21,966 nt of DNA from an uncultured Oscillospiraceae bacterium (GTDB taxonomy: Bacteria; Bacillota; Clostridia; Oscillospirales; Ruminococcaceae), in the NCBI GenBank assembly GCA_902489475.1, contig CABUAH010000029.1:1-21966 (forward strand). The letters are read 5' to 3'. This document shows positions 14,273-20,661 of this stretch, in pieces; the stretch's first letter is position 1; every line of letters begins with the position of its first letter. The notes under the pieces were generated by a model. That model was given only the letters and a program-made list of their open reading frames with translations. It did no database searches and was not told the origin of the DNA. The position numbers and the translations under genes are program-made.

Positions 14273-14437
14273 ATGGAAAATAAAATCCGTGGAATCAACT
14301 GTGACGTTGCAAATTGTGTCTACAACAGAAACTCTTGCGAGTGTGTAGCAGGCAATATCGACGTTTGTTGTTGCTGTGATAAGCCAAACTGCTGTGATGA
14401 GACAATTTGCAGAACTTTTAAGCCGAAGAATCAATAG
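14273..14437 (+). CDS. Cysteine-rich DUF1540-type small protein
   Basis: A 54-residue protein with AAGGAG 8 nt before the ATG. The sequence begins MENKIRGINCDVANCVYNRN and ends ETICRTFKPKNQ, which fits the DUF1540 pattern C-x(2)-VxNC.YN...C...I.V...C.TF. It has 11 cysteines in 54 residues: Cys10, 15, 22, 24, a run of four at 32-35, 40, 41 and 46. Standard DUF1540 domains have about four, so the CCCC and CC runs look like an enrichment. It probably binds metal, such as zinc or iron, but this is inference. Several family members occur in spore-forming Clostridia. It is a single gene with its own hairpin terminator. Confidence 0.85.
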   Translation: MENKIRGINCDVANCVYNRNSCECVAGNIDVCCCCDKPNCCDETICRTFKPKNQ

Positions 14438-14444
14438 TCACAGA

Positions 14445-14473
14445 AAATCGTCTGCTAATACGGCAGACGATTT
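14445..14473. terminator. Terminator between the DUF1540 gene and thrC
   Basis: AAATCGTCTGC/GCAGACGATTT is a perfect 11-bp stem with a 7-nt loop between convergent genes. T-rich sequence follows on both strands, so it can serve both. Confidence 0.85.
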
Positions 14474-14491
14474 ACATATTTTAATTTGTAT

Positions 14492-15982
14492 TTACGCAAG
14501 CGTTTTTATAACGAAATCCTTCATATCATCTTTGTCTATAATCGTACTAAATCGAATAGCCTTATTTTTAAGCTCAGCCAACGACTTAGGAACATCCATC
14601 TTTGAAACCTTGTTTAACTTTTCAACAAGCTCAAATTCATCAAGTCCCTCATCGTACTCTCCAAGTGCTGAAAGAACACTGCCTGAGAATTTATAAGGAT
14701 TAGCTGTTGAAGCAATAAGAGTTCTTGTCTTATCACCTGTCTTTTTAACATAATCCTCATACACTTTAACTGCAACAGCAGTATGAGTGTCACAAAGATA
14801 CGAATACTTTTCAAAAATTCGCTTAATAAGATCTTTTGTTTCCTCGTCACTGCAACAGCCTGCACAAAAATCAGTCTTTATCTTTTCAAGTACTTCAGGC
14901 GTTACCTCATATCTTCCTGTTTGCTTTAGACTTTCAAACCACTCTCTTATAAGCTCGTCATTTTCTCCGCTTAAATGGTAAAGTAATCTTTCAAGGTTAG
15001 ACGAAATGAGAATATCCATTGACGGAGAAATAGTTGTATAAAAGCTTCTGTTTCGATCGTAAACACCTGTTTGTAAAAAGTCAGTCAAAACATTGTTTGA
15101 GTTTGAAGCACAGATAAGCTTGTTAACAGGCACACCCATAAGCTTTGCATAATAACCAGCCAAAATATTTCCAAAGTTTCCAGTCGGAACAACAATATTT
15201 ATCTTTTCACCGGCTTTAATTTCCCCATCCTTAACAAGTTCAGAGTAGCTTGATACATAGTAAATTATCTGCGGAGCAAGTCTTCCCCAGTTTATTGAGT
15301 TTGCAGAAGAGAACATTTTTCCGTTTTGAGCCAAGGCATCAACTATTTCATCGTCTGTAAAAATTGCCTTAACTCCGTTTTGAGCGTCATCAAAATTACC
15401 CTTTATAGCACAAACTCCGACGTTCTTGCCCTCCTGAGTAGTCATCTGTTTTTTCTGCATTGCAGAAACTCCGTCATCAGGATAAAATACCATGATTTCA
15501 GTTCCCTCAACGTCCTTAAAGCCCTCAAGAGCTGCTTTTCCCGTATCTCCTGAAGTTGCAACCAAAATTACAACCTTTTTGTCAAGATTGATTTTTTTTG
15601 CAGAAGTTGTAATGAGGTACGGCAGGATCTGAAGCGCCATATCCTTGAACGCACATGTCGGTCCATGCCAAAGCTCCAACATATAAGTACCATCAAACAA
15701 GTGAGCAATTTCACAGATATTATCCGTGTCAAATACCTTATCGGTATATGCGTTATCCGTACAGTAACGAATCTCCGAATCAGTAAAATCTGTCAGGAAC
15801 TTCGAGAAAATAAAAGCCGCTCTCTCAGGGTATGTCATTTCTCCGAGAGATGTAATTTCATTGATCGTAAGTGTTGGTATTTCGCTCGGAACAAAAAGAC
15901 CGCCGTCCTTTGAAATTCCCTGTGCGATTGCCTGTGCAGATGTGACGTTTACGCTTGAATCTCTTGTGCTTTTGTAGTACAT
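14492..15982 (-). CDS. thrC: Threonine synthase
   Basis: A 496-residue pyridoxal phosphate enzyme that converts O-phosphohomoserine to threonine. It begins MYYKSTRDSSVNVTSAQAI, with SKDGGLFVP typical of the long-form ThrC. The cofactor lysine is Lys113 in GPTCAFKDMALQ. ATSGDTGKAALEGF binds the phosphate, and PTGNFGNILAGYYAKLMG is the second glycine-rich segment. The ATG at 15982 has GGAGG at 7 nt; upstream in-frame codons read through the promoter and are rejected. The gene has its own strong promoter (16025-16053) and no visible T-box or attenuator in its short leader. The other threonine pathway genes are not in the window. Confidence 0.96.
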   Translation of the reverse strand: MYYKSTRDSSVNVTSAQAIAQGISKDGGLFVPSEIPTLTINEITSLGEMTYPERAAFIFSKFLTDFTDSEIRYCTDNAYTDKVFDTDNICEIAHLFDGTYMLELWHGPTCAFKDMALQILPYLITTSAKKINLDKKVVILVATSGDTGKAALEGFKDVEGTEIMVFYPDDGVSAMQKKQMTTQEGKNVGVCAIKGNFDDAQNGVKAIFTDDEIVDALAQNGKMFSSANSINWGRLAPQIIYYVSSYSELVKDGEIKAGEKINIVVPTGNFGNILAGYYAKLMGVPVNKLICASNSNNVLTDFLQTGVYDRNRSFYTTISPSMDILISSNLERLLYHLSGENDELIREWFESLKQTGRYEVTPEVLEKIKTDFCAGCCSDEETKDLIKRIFEKYSYLCDTHTAVAVKVYEDYVKKTGDKTRTLIASTANPYKFSGSVLSALGEYDEGLDEFELVEKLNKVSKMDVPKSLAELKNKAIRFSTIIDKDDMKDFVIKTLA

Positions 15983-16024
15983 ATTTTTTCCTCCACATAT
16001 CATTTCTAATTTCAATTCACATAT

Positions 16025-16053
16025 ATAATACACACATTTTATACTGTTGTCAA
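16025..16053 (-). promoter_or_regulatory. Promoter of thrC
   Basis: On the minus strand consensus TTGACA (16048-16053) is followed after 17 nt by TATTAT (16025-16030). The start near 16018 leaves a leader of about 36 nt, too short for a riboswitch. Confidence 0.88.
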
Positions 16054-16079
16054 TTAATTTGTGTGTTAATATCAAAGCC

Positions 16080-16445
16080 TTATTTTTTGCTTGCGTCAAA
16101 GGCGTTATCATAATAGACAAAGTCAGTTATCTTTTTTCCGTCAAATGTCACAACAGCAACATCAAATCGGCATTGGTAATTCCTTCCTTGTCCCCTTAAG
16201 TAAACGCTTGCTGTTTTTATTATGCGGTCTTTTTTTGTTCTAGTAATCGCCGCTTCTCCGCATACTAAAGGATTTGGCTCTCTCGTTTTCACCTCAACGA
16301 AAAATAGCTTATCATGTAAAGACGCAATAATATCTATTTCGCCGCCTCTTACCGTAAAATTCCGCTTTTCAATTTTCAAGCCCTTTTTTTCAAGATAACG
16401 GCAGACAAAATCCTCGCCTATCTTTCCGATTGTTTTTTTATCCAT
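16080..16445 (-). CDS. UPF0102 (YraN-like) nuclease-fold protein
   Basis: A 121-residue YraN/UPF0102 protein. GKIGEDFVCRYLEKKGLKIEKRNFTVRGGEIDIIA, LFFVEVKTRE and RFDVAVVTFD hold the restriction-endonuclease-like E...D...ExK pattern. Its biochemical role is not settled; homologues are linked to DNA processing or Holliday-junction-like structures in annotations. The start ATG at 16445 overlaps the rnhB stop by 8 nt, which is strong support over the longer ORF that starts inside rnhB. It is the last gene of the lepB-rbgA-rnhB-yraN cluster, a standard order in Firmicutes. No terminator is visible before the thrC promoter. Confidence 0.92.
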   Translation of the reverse strand: MDKKTIGKIGEDFVCRYLEKKGLKIEKRNFTVRGGEIDIIASLHDKLFFVEVKTREPNPLVCGEAAITRTKKDRIIKTASVYLRGQGRNYQCRFDVAVVTFDGKKITDFVYYDNAFDASKK

Positions 16446-17052
16446 TTTTCTTATCAAAATACTTTTTAAAAAAGCTTGGTCTATGTATATCACAAAGCCC
16501 GTATTTATCAACCATTTCATAGTGAAGCTTTGTTCCGTAGCCCTTGTGCTTTGCAAACTGATACTCAGGATATTTTTTATCCATTTCCTTCATATATCTG
16601 TCCCTTGCTACCTTCGCCAAGATTGACGCCGCAGCGACCGATTGGCTCTTGGCATCGCCTTTAACAACTGATACGGCTTTAGGCAATATATCAGGAATTT
16701 TGTTTCCGTCTATCAAAACAATCTCAGGCGTAACACTTAACCCTTCAACAGCCCGTTTCATCGCAAGCATTGCGGCATTTAAAATGTTTAACTCTTCAAT
16801 TTCAAAAACACTTGCCGTAGCAATACAATACGCTGAAGCTTTTTCTTTTATCTCATCAAAAAGAGCTTCTCTCTTTTTCTCACTCAGCTTTTTACTGTCA
16901 TTGATCCCATCTATAATCACATCATCAGAAAAAACCACCGCAGCCGCATAAACATCTCCGGCAAGCGGACCCCGTCCTGCCTCGTCAACTCCGCACAAAA
17001 GCGTTGCTTTGCTTTCGCTTTTTATTTCTTTGTCAAATTCCCAAAGCGTCAT
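16438..17052 (-). CDS. rnhB: Ribonuclease HII
   Basis: A 204-residue RNase HII that cuts the RNA strand of RNA-DNA hybrids and removes single ribonucleotides from DNA. The active site is visible: Asp23 and Glu24 in GVDEAGRGPLAG, Asp115 in LIDGNKIP and Asp133 in VKGDAKS. AAASILAKVARDRYM is the diagnostic helix. The start was set at ATG 17052 (AAGGA at 6 nt), two nucleotides after the rbgA stop; the in-frame TTG at 17058 overlaps that stop. Gene order and coupling show co-transcription with rbgA and yraN. Confidence 0.96.
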   Translation of the reverse strand: MTLWEFDKEIKSESKATLLCGVDEAGRGPLAGDVYAAAVVFSDDVIIDGINDSKKLSEKKREALFDEIKEKASAYCIATASVFEIEELNILNAAMLAMKRAVEGLSVTPEIVLIDGNKIPDILPKAVSVVKGDAKSQSVAAASILAKVARDRYMKEMDKKYPEYQFAKHKGYGTKLHYEMVDKYGLCDIHRPSFFKKYFDKKNG

Positions 17053-17054
17053 AA

Positions 17055-17948
17055 TCAATCCTTCGGTTTTTCAAGCGACAATCTTCCAAGCTTTCCGCCC
17101 CTGAATTCATCTACTACCGTTATAGCGGTGCGCTCGGTATCGATCTCGCCGCCCGAAACCAAAAATCCTCTTTTCTTTCCTATTCGATTAAGTATTTCGT
17201 ATCCCTCTGTGCAGTTACTCAAAACGCTGTCGTCAGGCTCAATGCCGCTTAAATCAACACCATAGCGTTCTTCTATTCTGTCGCTGTAGCCATTGTTTAA
17301 AAACTGTAAAAGTCTGCAAGCAAGATATTCTATATCCATAACGTTATCTTTAATAGCGCCTGTAAAAGCAAGATTTTCGCCTACCTGCTTATCTTCAAAT
17401 TTAGGCCACAGTACTCCCGGCATATCCAAAAGCTCTAACCCCTCAGAAAGTGTTACCCACTGCTTTCCACGGGTAACACCGGGTCTGTCCTCAACTTTAG
17501 CTCGCCGAGCCTTAGAAAGCTTATTAATAAATGACGATTTACCGACATTCGGAATGCCTACAATCATAATTCTTATCGGTCTTCCCGTCATTCCCTTTGC
17601 ATTCCACTTTTCTATCTCTGCGCCTAGCAGCTGTTTAAGCGAAGGCAAAAACTTATTTACTCCTCTACCGCTTTTACAGTCCGTCGCAAGTGCCAAGATG
17701 TTCTTCCGCTTGTAATAATCTATCCACTGAGAGGTTACCGTTTCGTCCGCAGCGTCACATTTATTAAGCAAAATGAGTCTTGGTTTATTACCTATTATTT
17801 TATCCATCTCCGGATTTCGGCTTGAATAAGGAATTCTTGCGTCCGTTATTTCAACAACAGCATCTACAAGCGGCATACTTGATTTCATAATGCGCCTTGT
17901 TTTCGCCATATGCCCCGGAAACCACTGTACATTTATAGCTTCATTCAT
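17055..17948 (-). CDS. rbgA: Ribosome biogenesis GTPase RbgA (YlqF)
   Basis: A 297-residue circularly permuted GTPase needed for late assembly of the 50S subunit in Firmicutes. The motifs are in permuted order: G4 NKCD (62-65), then G1 GIPNVGKSS (131-139), the G2 threonine in RPGVTRG, and G3 DMPG (175-178). The N-terminus INVQWFPGHMAKTRR is the family signature, and the C-terminal part (about 190-297) is the RNA-binding helical domain. The ATG is preceded by AGAGG. It follows lepB by 21 nt. The rplS gene, which often precedes lepB in related genomes, is not next to it here. Confidence 0.96.
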   Translation of the reverse strand: MNEAINVQWFPGHMAKTRRIMKSSMPLVDAVVEITDARIPYSSRNPEMDKIIGNKPRLILLNKCDAADETVTSQWIDYYKRKNILALATDCKSGRGVNKFLPSLKQLLGAEIEKWNAKGMTGRPIRIMIVGIPNVGKSSFINKLSKARRAKVEDRPGVTRGKQWVTLSEGLELLDMPGVLWPKFEDKQVGENLAFTGAIKDNVMDIEYLACRLLQFLNNGYSDRIEERYGVDLSGIEPDDSVLSNCTEGYEILNRIGKKRGFLVSGGEIDTERTAITVVDEFRGGKLGRLSLEKPKD

Positions 17949-17969
17949 AATTTTCCTCTCACGATTTCA

Positions 17970-18557
17970 TTACTCAATAAATCCTATCTTATTAAACGGA
18001 GTAAGTCTGAAAAATGCTTTTCCCAAAACATCGTCAACACTCAAAAAGCCTACTTCCGGGCTTCTTGAATCTGTCGAGTGATTTCGGTTATCACCCATTA
18101 CGAAAACACAGTTTTCAGGCACTGTTACCGGATATTTAAAAGCGCCGTCGTTTCTTGTTGTAAGAGCATTTATATAGTCCTCTTCAAGCGCAACTCCGTC
18201 AACCGTTACAACTGCATTTTCAAAGTCAATATTAACCTCTTGTCCCTCAGTAGCTATAACTCTCTTTATAATTGTCTTGTTGAGCTTGTTTTCCCCCTCG
18301 CAGTTTACAACGATTATATCGCCCTGTTTAGGAGTGTAAAAAAGATGCGTAATTAAAAGTCTATCCCCATTTTCCAGCGTTGGGAACATAGAATCGCCTT
18401 CTACTACAACCTGTCTTAAAACGAATGTGAACACAAGCAAAACCACCATAACCGCAATAGCAACTGCTTCAAGCCATTCTATCACATCGTTAAAAGTCGA
18501 TTTTTCTTTTTTGCTGTCTTCTACGGTATTTGCAAAATAATCTTTATCTTGACTCAT
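17970..18557 (-). CDS. lepB: Signal peptidase I
   Basis: A 195-residue type I signal peptidase that removes signal peptides from exported proteins on the outer face of the membrane. An acidic/basic cytoplasmic N-terminus is followed by one membrane helix (about 27-49). The catalytic dyad is Ser56 (GDSMFPTL) and Lys98 (IIKRVIA). The box VMGDNRNHSTDSR is near the C-terminus. The start ATG at 18557 lacks a good close ribosome site; the best one, AAAGGAG, is about 25 nt upstream with a 7-codon reading frame in between. The start is forced by an in-frame TGA two codons before it. First gene of the operon with rbgA, rnhB and yraN. Confidence 0.95.
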   Translation of the reverse strand: MSQDKDYFANTVEDSKKEKSTFNDVIEWLEAVAIAVMVVLLVFTFVLRQVVVEGDSMFPTLENGDRLLITHLFYTPKQGDIIVVNCEGENKLNKTIIKRVIATEGQEVNIDFENAVVTVDGVALEEDYINALTTRNDGAFKYPVTVPENCVFVMGDNRNHSTDSRSPEVGFLSVDDVLGKAFFRLTPFNKIGFIE

Positions 18558-18618
18558 ATATTTTCATATCGCCGTACCTGACGATCTCCTTTCATGCATC
18601 TTATCAATAGATATATTT

Positions 18619-18647
18619 ATTGTACCAAATTTTGATAAGGATTTCAA
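18619..18647 (-). promoter_or_regulatory. Promoter of the lepB operon
   Basis: On the minus strand TTGAAA (18642-18647) and TACAAT (18619-18624) are 17 nt apart. An inverted repeat, CTTATCAA (18600-18607) and TTGATAAG (18632-18639), brackets the -10 almost symmetrically and could be an operator, although 8-bp arms in AT-rich DNA can arise by chance. Confidence 0.8.
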
Positions 18648-18673
18648 GCCTTTTAATACTTAAAACGCAAAAA

Positions 18674-18697
18674 TGCCCGACAAATTTATGCCGGGCA
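18674..18697 (-). terminator. Terminator-like palindrome, distal copy
   Basis: TGCCCG/CGGGCA stem, followed on the minus strand by TTTTTG. It would stop transcripts coming from the DUF2798 gene before the lepB promoter. It matches the palindrome at 18911-18934 at 23 of 24 positions. Confidence 0.75.
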
Positions 18698-18934
18698 TGC
18701 AGATTATCGAAAAAGTACACTTTTAAAATATTGTCGCGTAGGCGGACATGTGCCGACGCAGCGACACCTTAAGAGAAAATCAGCGGTATTAGCCGATTTT
18801 CGACGAAAAGGGGTATCCCAGGTGAAAAACGCAGAACGAGATGGGCGAAGCTATCGAAGTGAGTGCGTTTGTCCCTTGGGGAGCGTGCTCGACTTTGTCG
18901 ACACGCTCAATGCCCGACAAATTCATGCCGGGCA
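18698..18934. repeat. Palindrome-rich intergenic element next to the DUF2798 gene
   Basis: A stretch of about 213 nt lies between two near-identical 24-nt palindromes (18674-18697 and 18911-18934). Inside are GTCGC/GCGAC with an inner GGC/GCC (18733-18765), GAAAATC/GATTTTC (18775-18801), and a strong GAGCGTG-C-TCGAC/GTCGACACGCTC hairpin (18881-18908). Short ORFs here overlap the palindromes and have no ribosome sites. Base composition is more GC-rich than the neighbouring intergenic DNA. The most likely reading is a dispersed palindromic repeat inserted at a terminator; the proximal palindrome serves as the first terminator after the DUF2798 gene. Confidence 0.55.
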
Positions 18935-18939
18935 GAAAA

Positions 18940-19503
18940 TTATGTATTCTCAGCTCGCTTAGAAATGTCTTTTCTGAACAAAAACTTAAAAATTGTCCTT
19001 ATAAGAGGCTGAATAAAAAACAGCTGTGTGAAAAATGCAAACGGAAAATTGAAGCACACAAGCTTAAGCCAATTCGCAAAAAGCGTTATTACATTGAAGC
19101 CTGAATAATACGGATAGTAAATTATTGCAGCGATAAAGCTCATTGCAGGGCACATAAGCGCAACGGTTGCACATATGATTGCCGTTTCAAATATTACCGG
19201 ATTAGTTGTTCTCGGATCAAAAACCTTTGACGCAAGCTTAAACGAACATGGACTTCCCATTACTACCTCAAGCAGATACGCAAAGCAGAATTCAATCATT
19301 ACTACCGTCCATATCGGCAAGTAGCTTCCAAACATCATCACACCGCCCTGAGCATTGATAGCTCCGATAACGCTATCCGTATTGTTAAGTGCCATAAGCG
19401 TAGCTCCGTTTACTACATAAAGACTGAAAAACACATAGGCATGAACAGTTACAACAACTGTCATAAAGGCAAAAACCATTCTTTGAATTTGATTTCTCGG
19501 CAT
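18940..19503 (-). CDS. DUF2798 membrane protein
   Basis: A 187-residue protein with four clear membrane segments at about residues 8-30, 57-80, 100-125 and 140-165. These are arranged as two similar halves, each with two helices and ending in a conserved phrase (LEVVMGSPCSFKLASKVFDP and FTQLFFIQPLIRTIFKFLFR). This matches the DUF2798 pattern. No catalytic residues can be assigned. The start ATG has AAGGAGT at 7 nt. It is a single gene with a strong promoter (19649-19677) and an unusually long leader. Function unknown; related genes are common in gut Clostridia. Confidence 0.75.
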   Translation of the reverse strand: MPRNQIQRMVFAFMTVVVTVHAYVFFSLYVVNGATLMALNNTDSVIGAINAQGGVMMFGSYLPIWTVVMIEFCFAYLLEVVMGSPCSFKLASKVFDPRTTNPVIFETAIICATVALMCPAMSFIAAIIYYPYYSGFNVITLFANWLKLVCFNFPFAFFTQLFFIQPLIRTIFKFLFRKDISKRAENT

Positions 19504-19677
19504 TTTTAAAACTCCTTTTCCTTATACATTAGCACAATAAAAAAACACGCCGCACTTTTTGGTAAACCCAACCGATGTGTACCGTAATCAGATTTACACG
19601 CAAAGCGCAACATGTGTCGTTCATATATGCTATTTAATTTATGAGTTTATTTTACCATATTTTTTTCATTTTGTCAA
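19504..19677 (-). promoter_or_regulatory. Promoter and long 5' leader of the DUF2798 gene
   Basis: On the minus strand TTGACA (19672-19677) and TAAAAT (19649-19654) are spaced by 17 nt. The start near 19642 gives a leader of about 138 nt. The leader holds short inverted repeats (GTAA/TTAC at 19584-19597, GGTA/TACC at 19561-19583) and a GTGCGGCGTG segment followed by a run of seven T (19539-19545) 35 nt before the ATG. This could be an attenuator, but I cannot match it to a known riboswitch. Confidence 0.6.
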
Positions 19678-19692
19678 ATTTCCAAATACTAC

Positions 19693-19731
19693 TTGACAAA
19701 TAATACTATGCATGATATAGTATTATTTGTC
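19693..19731 (+). promoter_or_regulatory. Promoter and perfect palindromic operator of the padR operon
   Basis: TTGACA (19693-19698), a 17-nt spacer and TATAGT (19716-19721) form a strong promoter. A perfect inverted repeat with 15-bp arms (GACAAATAATACTAT at 19695-19709, its complement at 19717-19731, 7-nt spacer) covers the promoter from inside the -35 to just before the ribosome site. It contains ATACT-N11-AGTAT, like known PadR-type operators. A PadR protein bound here would block RNA polymerase, so the operon is very probably autorepressed. Confidence 0.85.
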
Positions 19732-19744
19732 AGGAGGTAATCAA

Positions 19745-20071
19745 ATGGATGCAGGAATAAAGCATGGGCTTTTAGAAGTATGCGTTCTTACTGCTTTATA
19801 TAAGCAAGATTCCTACGGATACCGTATCATTAAAGATATAAGCCCATATATAAAAATTTCCGAATCAACGCTTTATCCAATTTTACGGCGACTTGAATCG
19901 GGGAACTATTTAAGCGTTTACTCGCTTGAACATAACGGTCGACTCAGAAAATACTACAAGATCACCTCGCTCGGCAAGAAAAAAATCAGCGATTTTCTGT
20001 TTGAGTGGGACGAAGTTATGACCGTTTACAAATATATAACTACAGAAACGGAGGAAAATGATCATGAATAA
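19745..20071 (+). CDS. PadR-family transcriptional regulator
   Basis: A 108-residue PadR regulator. MDAGIKHGLLEVCVLTALYKQDSYGYRIIKDIS and ISESTLYPILRRLESGNYLSVYS form the winged helix, with the YG..I and TLYP.L.RLE signatures of the family. Residues about 85-108 form a short helical dimerisation tail. GGAGG at 7 nt supports the ATG at 19745. Its stop overlaps the start of the next gene by 8 nt. The large palindrome on its promoter is the probable binding site. In this kind of operon PadR usually responds to cell-envelope or drug stress, but the signal here is not known. Confidence 0.93.
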   Translation: MDAGIKHGLLEVCVLTALYKQDSYGYRIIKDISPYIKISESTLYPILRRLESGNYLSVYSLEHNGRLRKYYKITSLGKKKISDFLFEWDEVMTVYKYITTETEENDHE

Positions 20072-20660
20072 AAGCGAGCTTTTAAATGAGCTTTCAAGCC
20101 GACTAAGAGGAATTCCTCAAAGCGAAGCAGAGAAAACAATAAATTATTACAGCGAAATGATTGACGACAGAATAGAGGACGGTGAAAGCGAGGAAGAAGC
20201 TGTTAAAGCAGTCGGTGACATTGATGAAATCGTAAGAAATGCAATGAGTCAGGTACCTCTCACCGGACTTGTAAAACAGTCGGTAAAACGAAATTTCAAT
20301 CTTACAATACCTGTTATCATCCTACTGATCTTAGGTTCTCCTGTATGGGGTTCACTTGTTATAGCTTTGCTTTCAATTATATTTGCCGTATATGCATCAA
20401 TTGCAGCGGTAATAATTTCCCTTTTTGCAGTTGTTGCCGCATTGGTTTTAAGCGGAGTTGCTTCAGTTATTGCCTCGCCGTTTTTAATTTCTGTAAATCT
20501 TTATTCAGCGGCTACACTTTTTGCAGGCGGTCTGATAATTACCGGACTTTCTATTTTTGCTTTTTATGCCGCATTTAGTATTACCAAGTATATCATTCGC
20601 TTCACTAAATTTGTGATATTAAAAATAAAATCTTTATTTATAAAAAAGGAGCGTGCATAA
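20064..20660 (+). CDS. DUF1700 membrane protein
   Basis: A 198-residue protein. The N-terminal 60 residues are charged and helical (MNKSELLNELSSRLRGIPQSEAEKTINYYSEMIDDRIEDGESEEEAVKAVGD), the DUF1700 signature. They are followed by hydrophobic segments at about 75-110, 112-135 and 150-175 and a basic end. The ATG at 20064 has GGAGG 9 nt upstream and overlaps the padR stop, so translation is coupled. PadR, DUF1700 and DUF4097 genes form a conserved three-gene set in Firmicutes. The role is probably at the membrane but is not established. Confidence 0.9.
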   Translation: MNKSELLNELSSRLRGIPQSEAEKTINYYSEMIDDRIEDGESEEEAVKAVGDIDEIVRNAMSQVPLTGLVKQSVKRNFNLTIPVIILLILGSPVWGSLVIALLSIIFAVYASIAAVIISLFAVVAALVLSGVASVIASPFLISVNLYSAATLFAGGLIITGLSIFAFYAAFSITKYIIRFTKFVILKIKSLFIKKERA

Positions 20661-20661
20661 A

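Noticed and set aside
15983..16079. Possible T-box or amino-acid attenuator before thrC
   Set aside because: The leader from the consensus promoter is only about 36 nt, too short for a T-box or a terminator/antiterminator pair.
15983..16120. 46-codon N-terminal extension of threonine synthase
   Set aside because: It would translate the thrC promoter and part of yraN; the ATG at 15982 has a proper GGAGG and matches the family N-terminus.
16446..16556. 37-codon extension of the YraN-like protein inside rnhB
   Set aside because: The short form begins exactly at the conserved family N-terminus and overlaps the rnhB stop in the usual coupled way.
18750..19104. Short overlapping plus-strand frames in the palindromic element and the DUF2798 3' end
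   Set aside because: They overlap each other, the hairpins and a real gene on the other strand; no ribosome sites were found.
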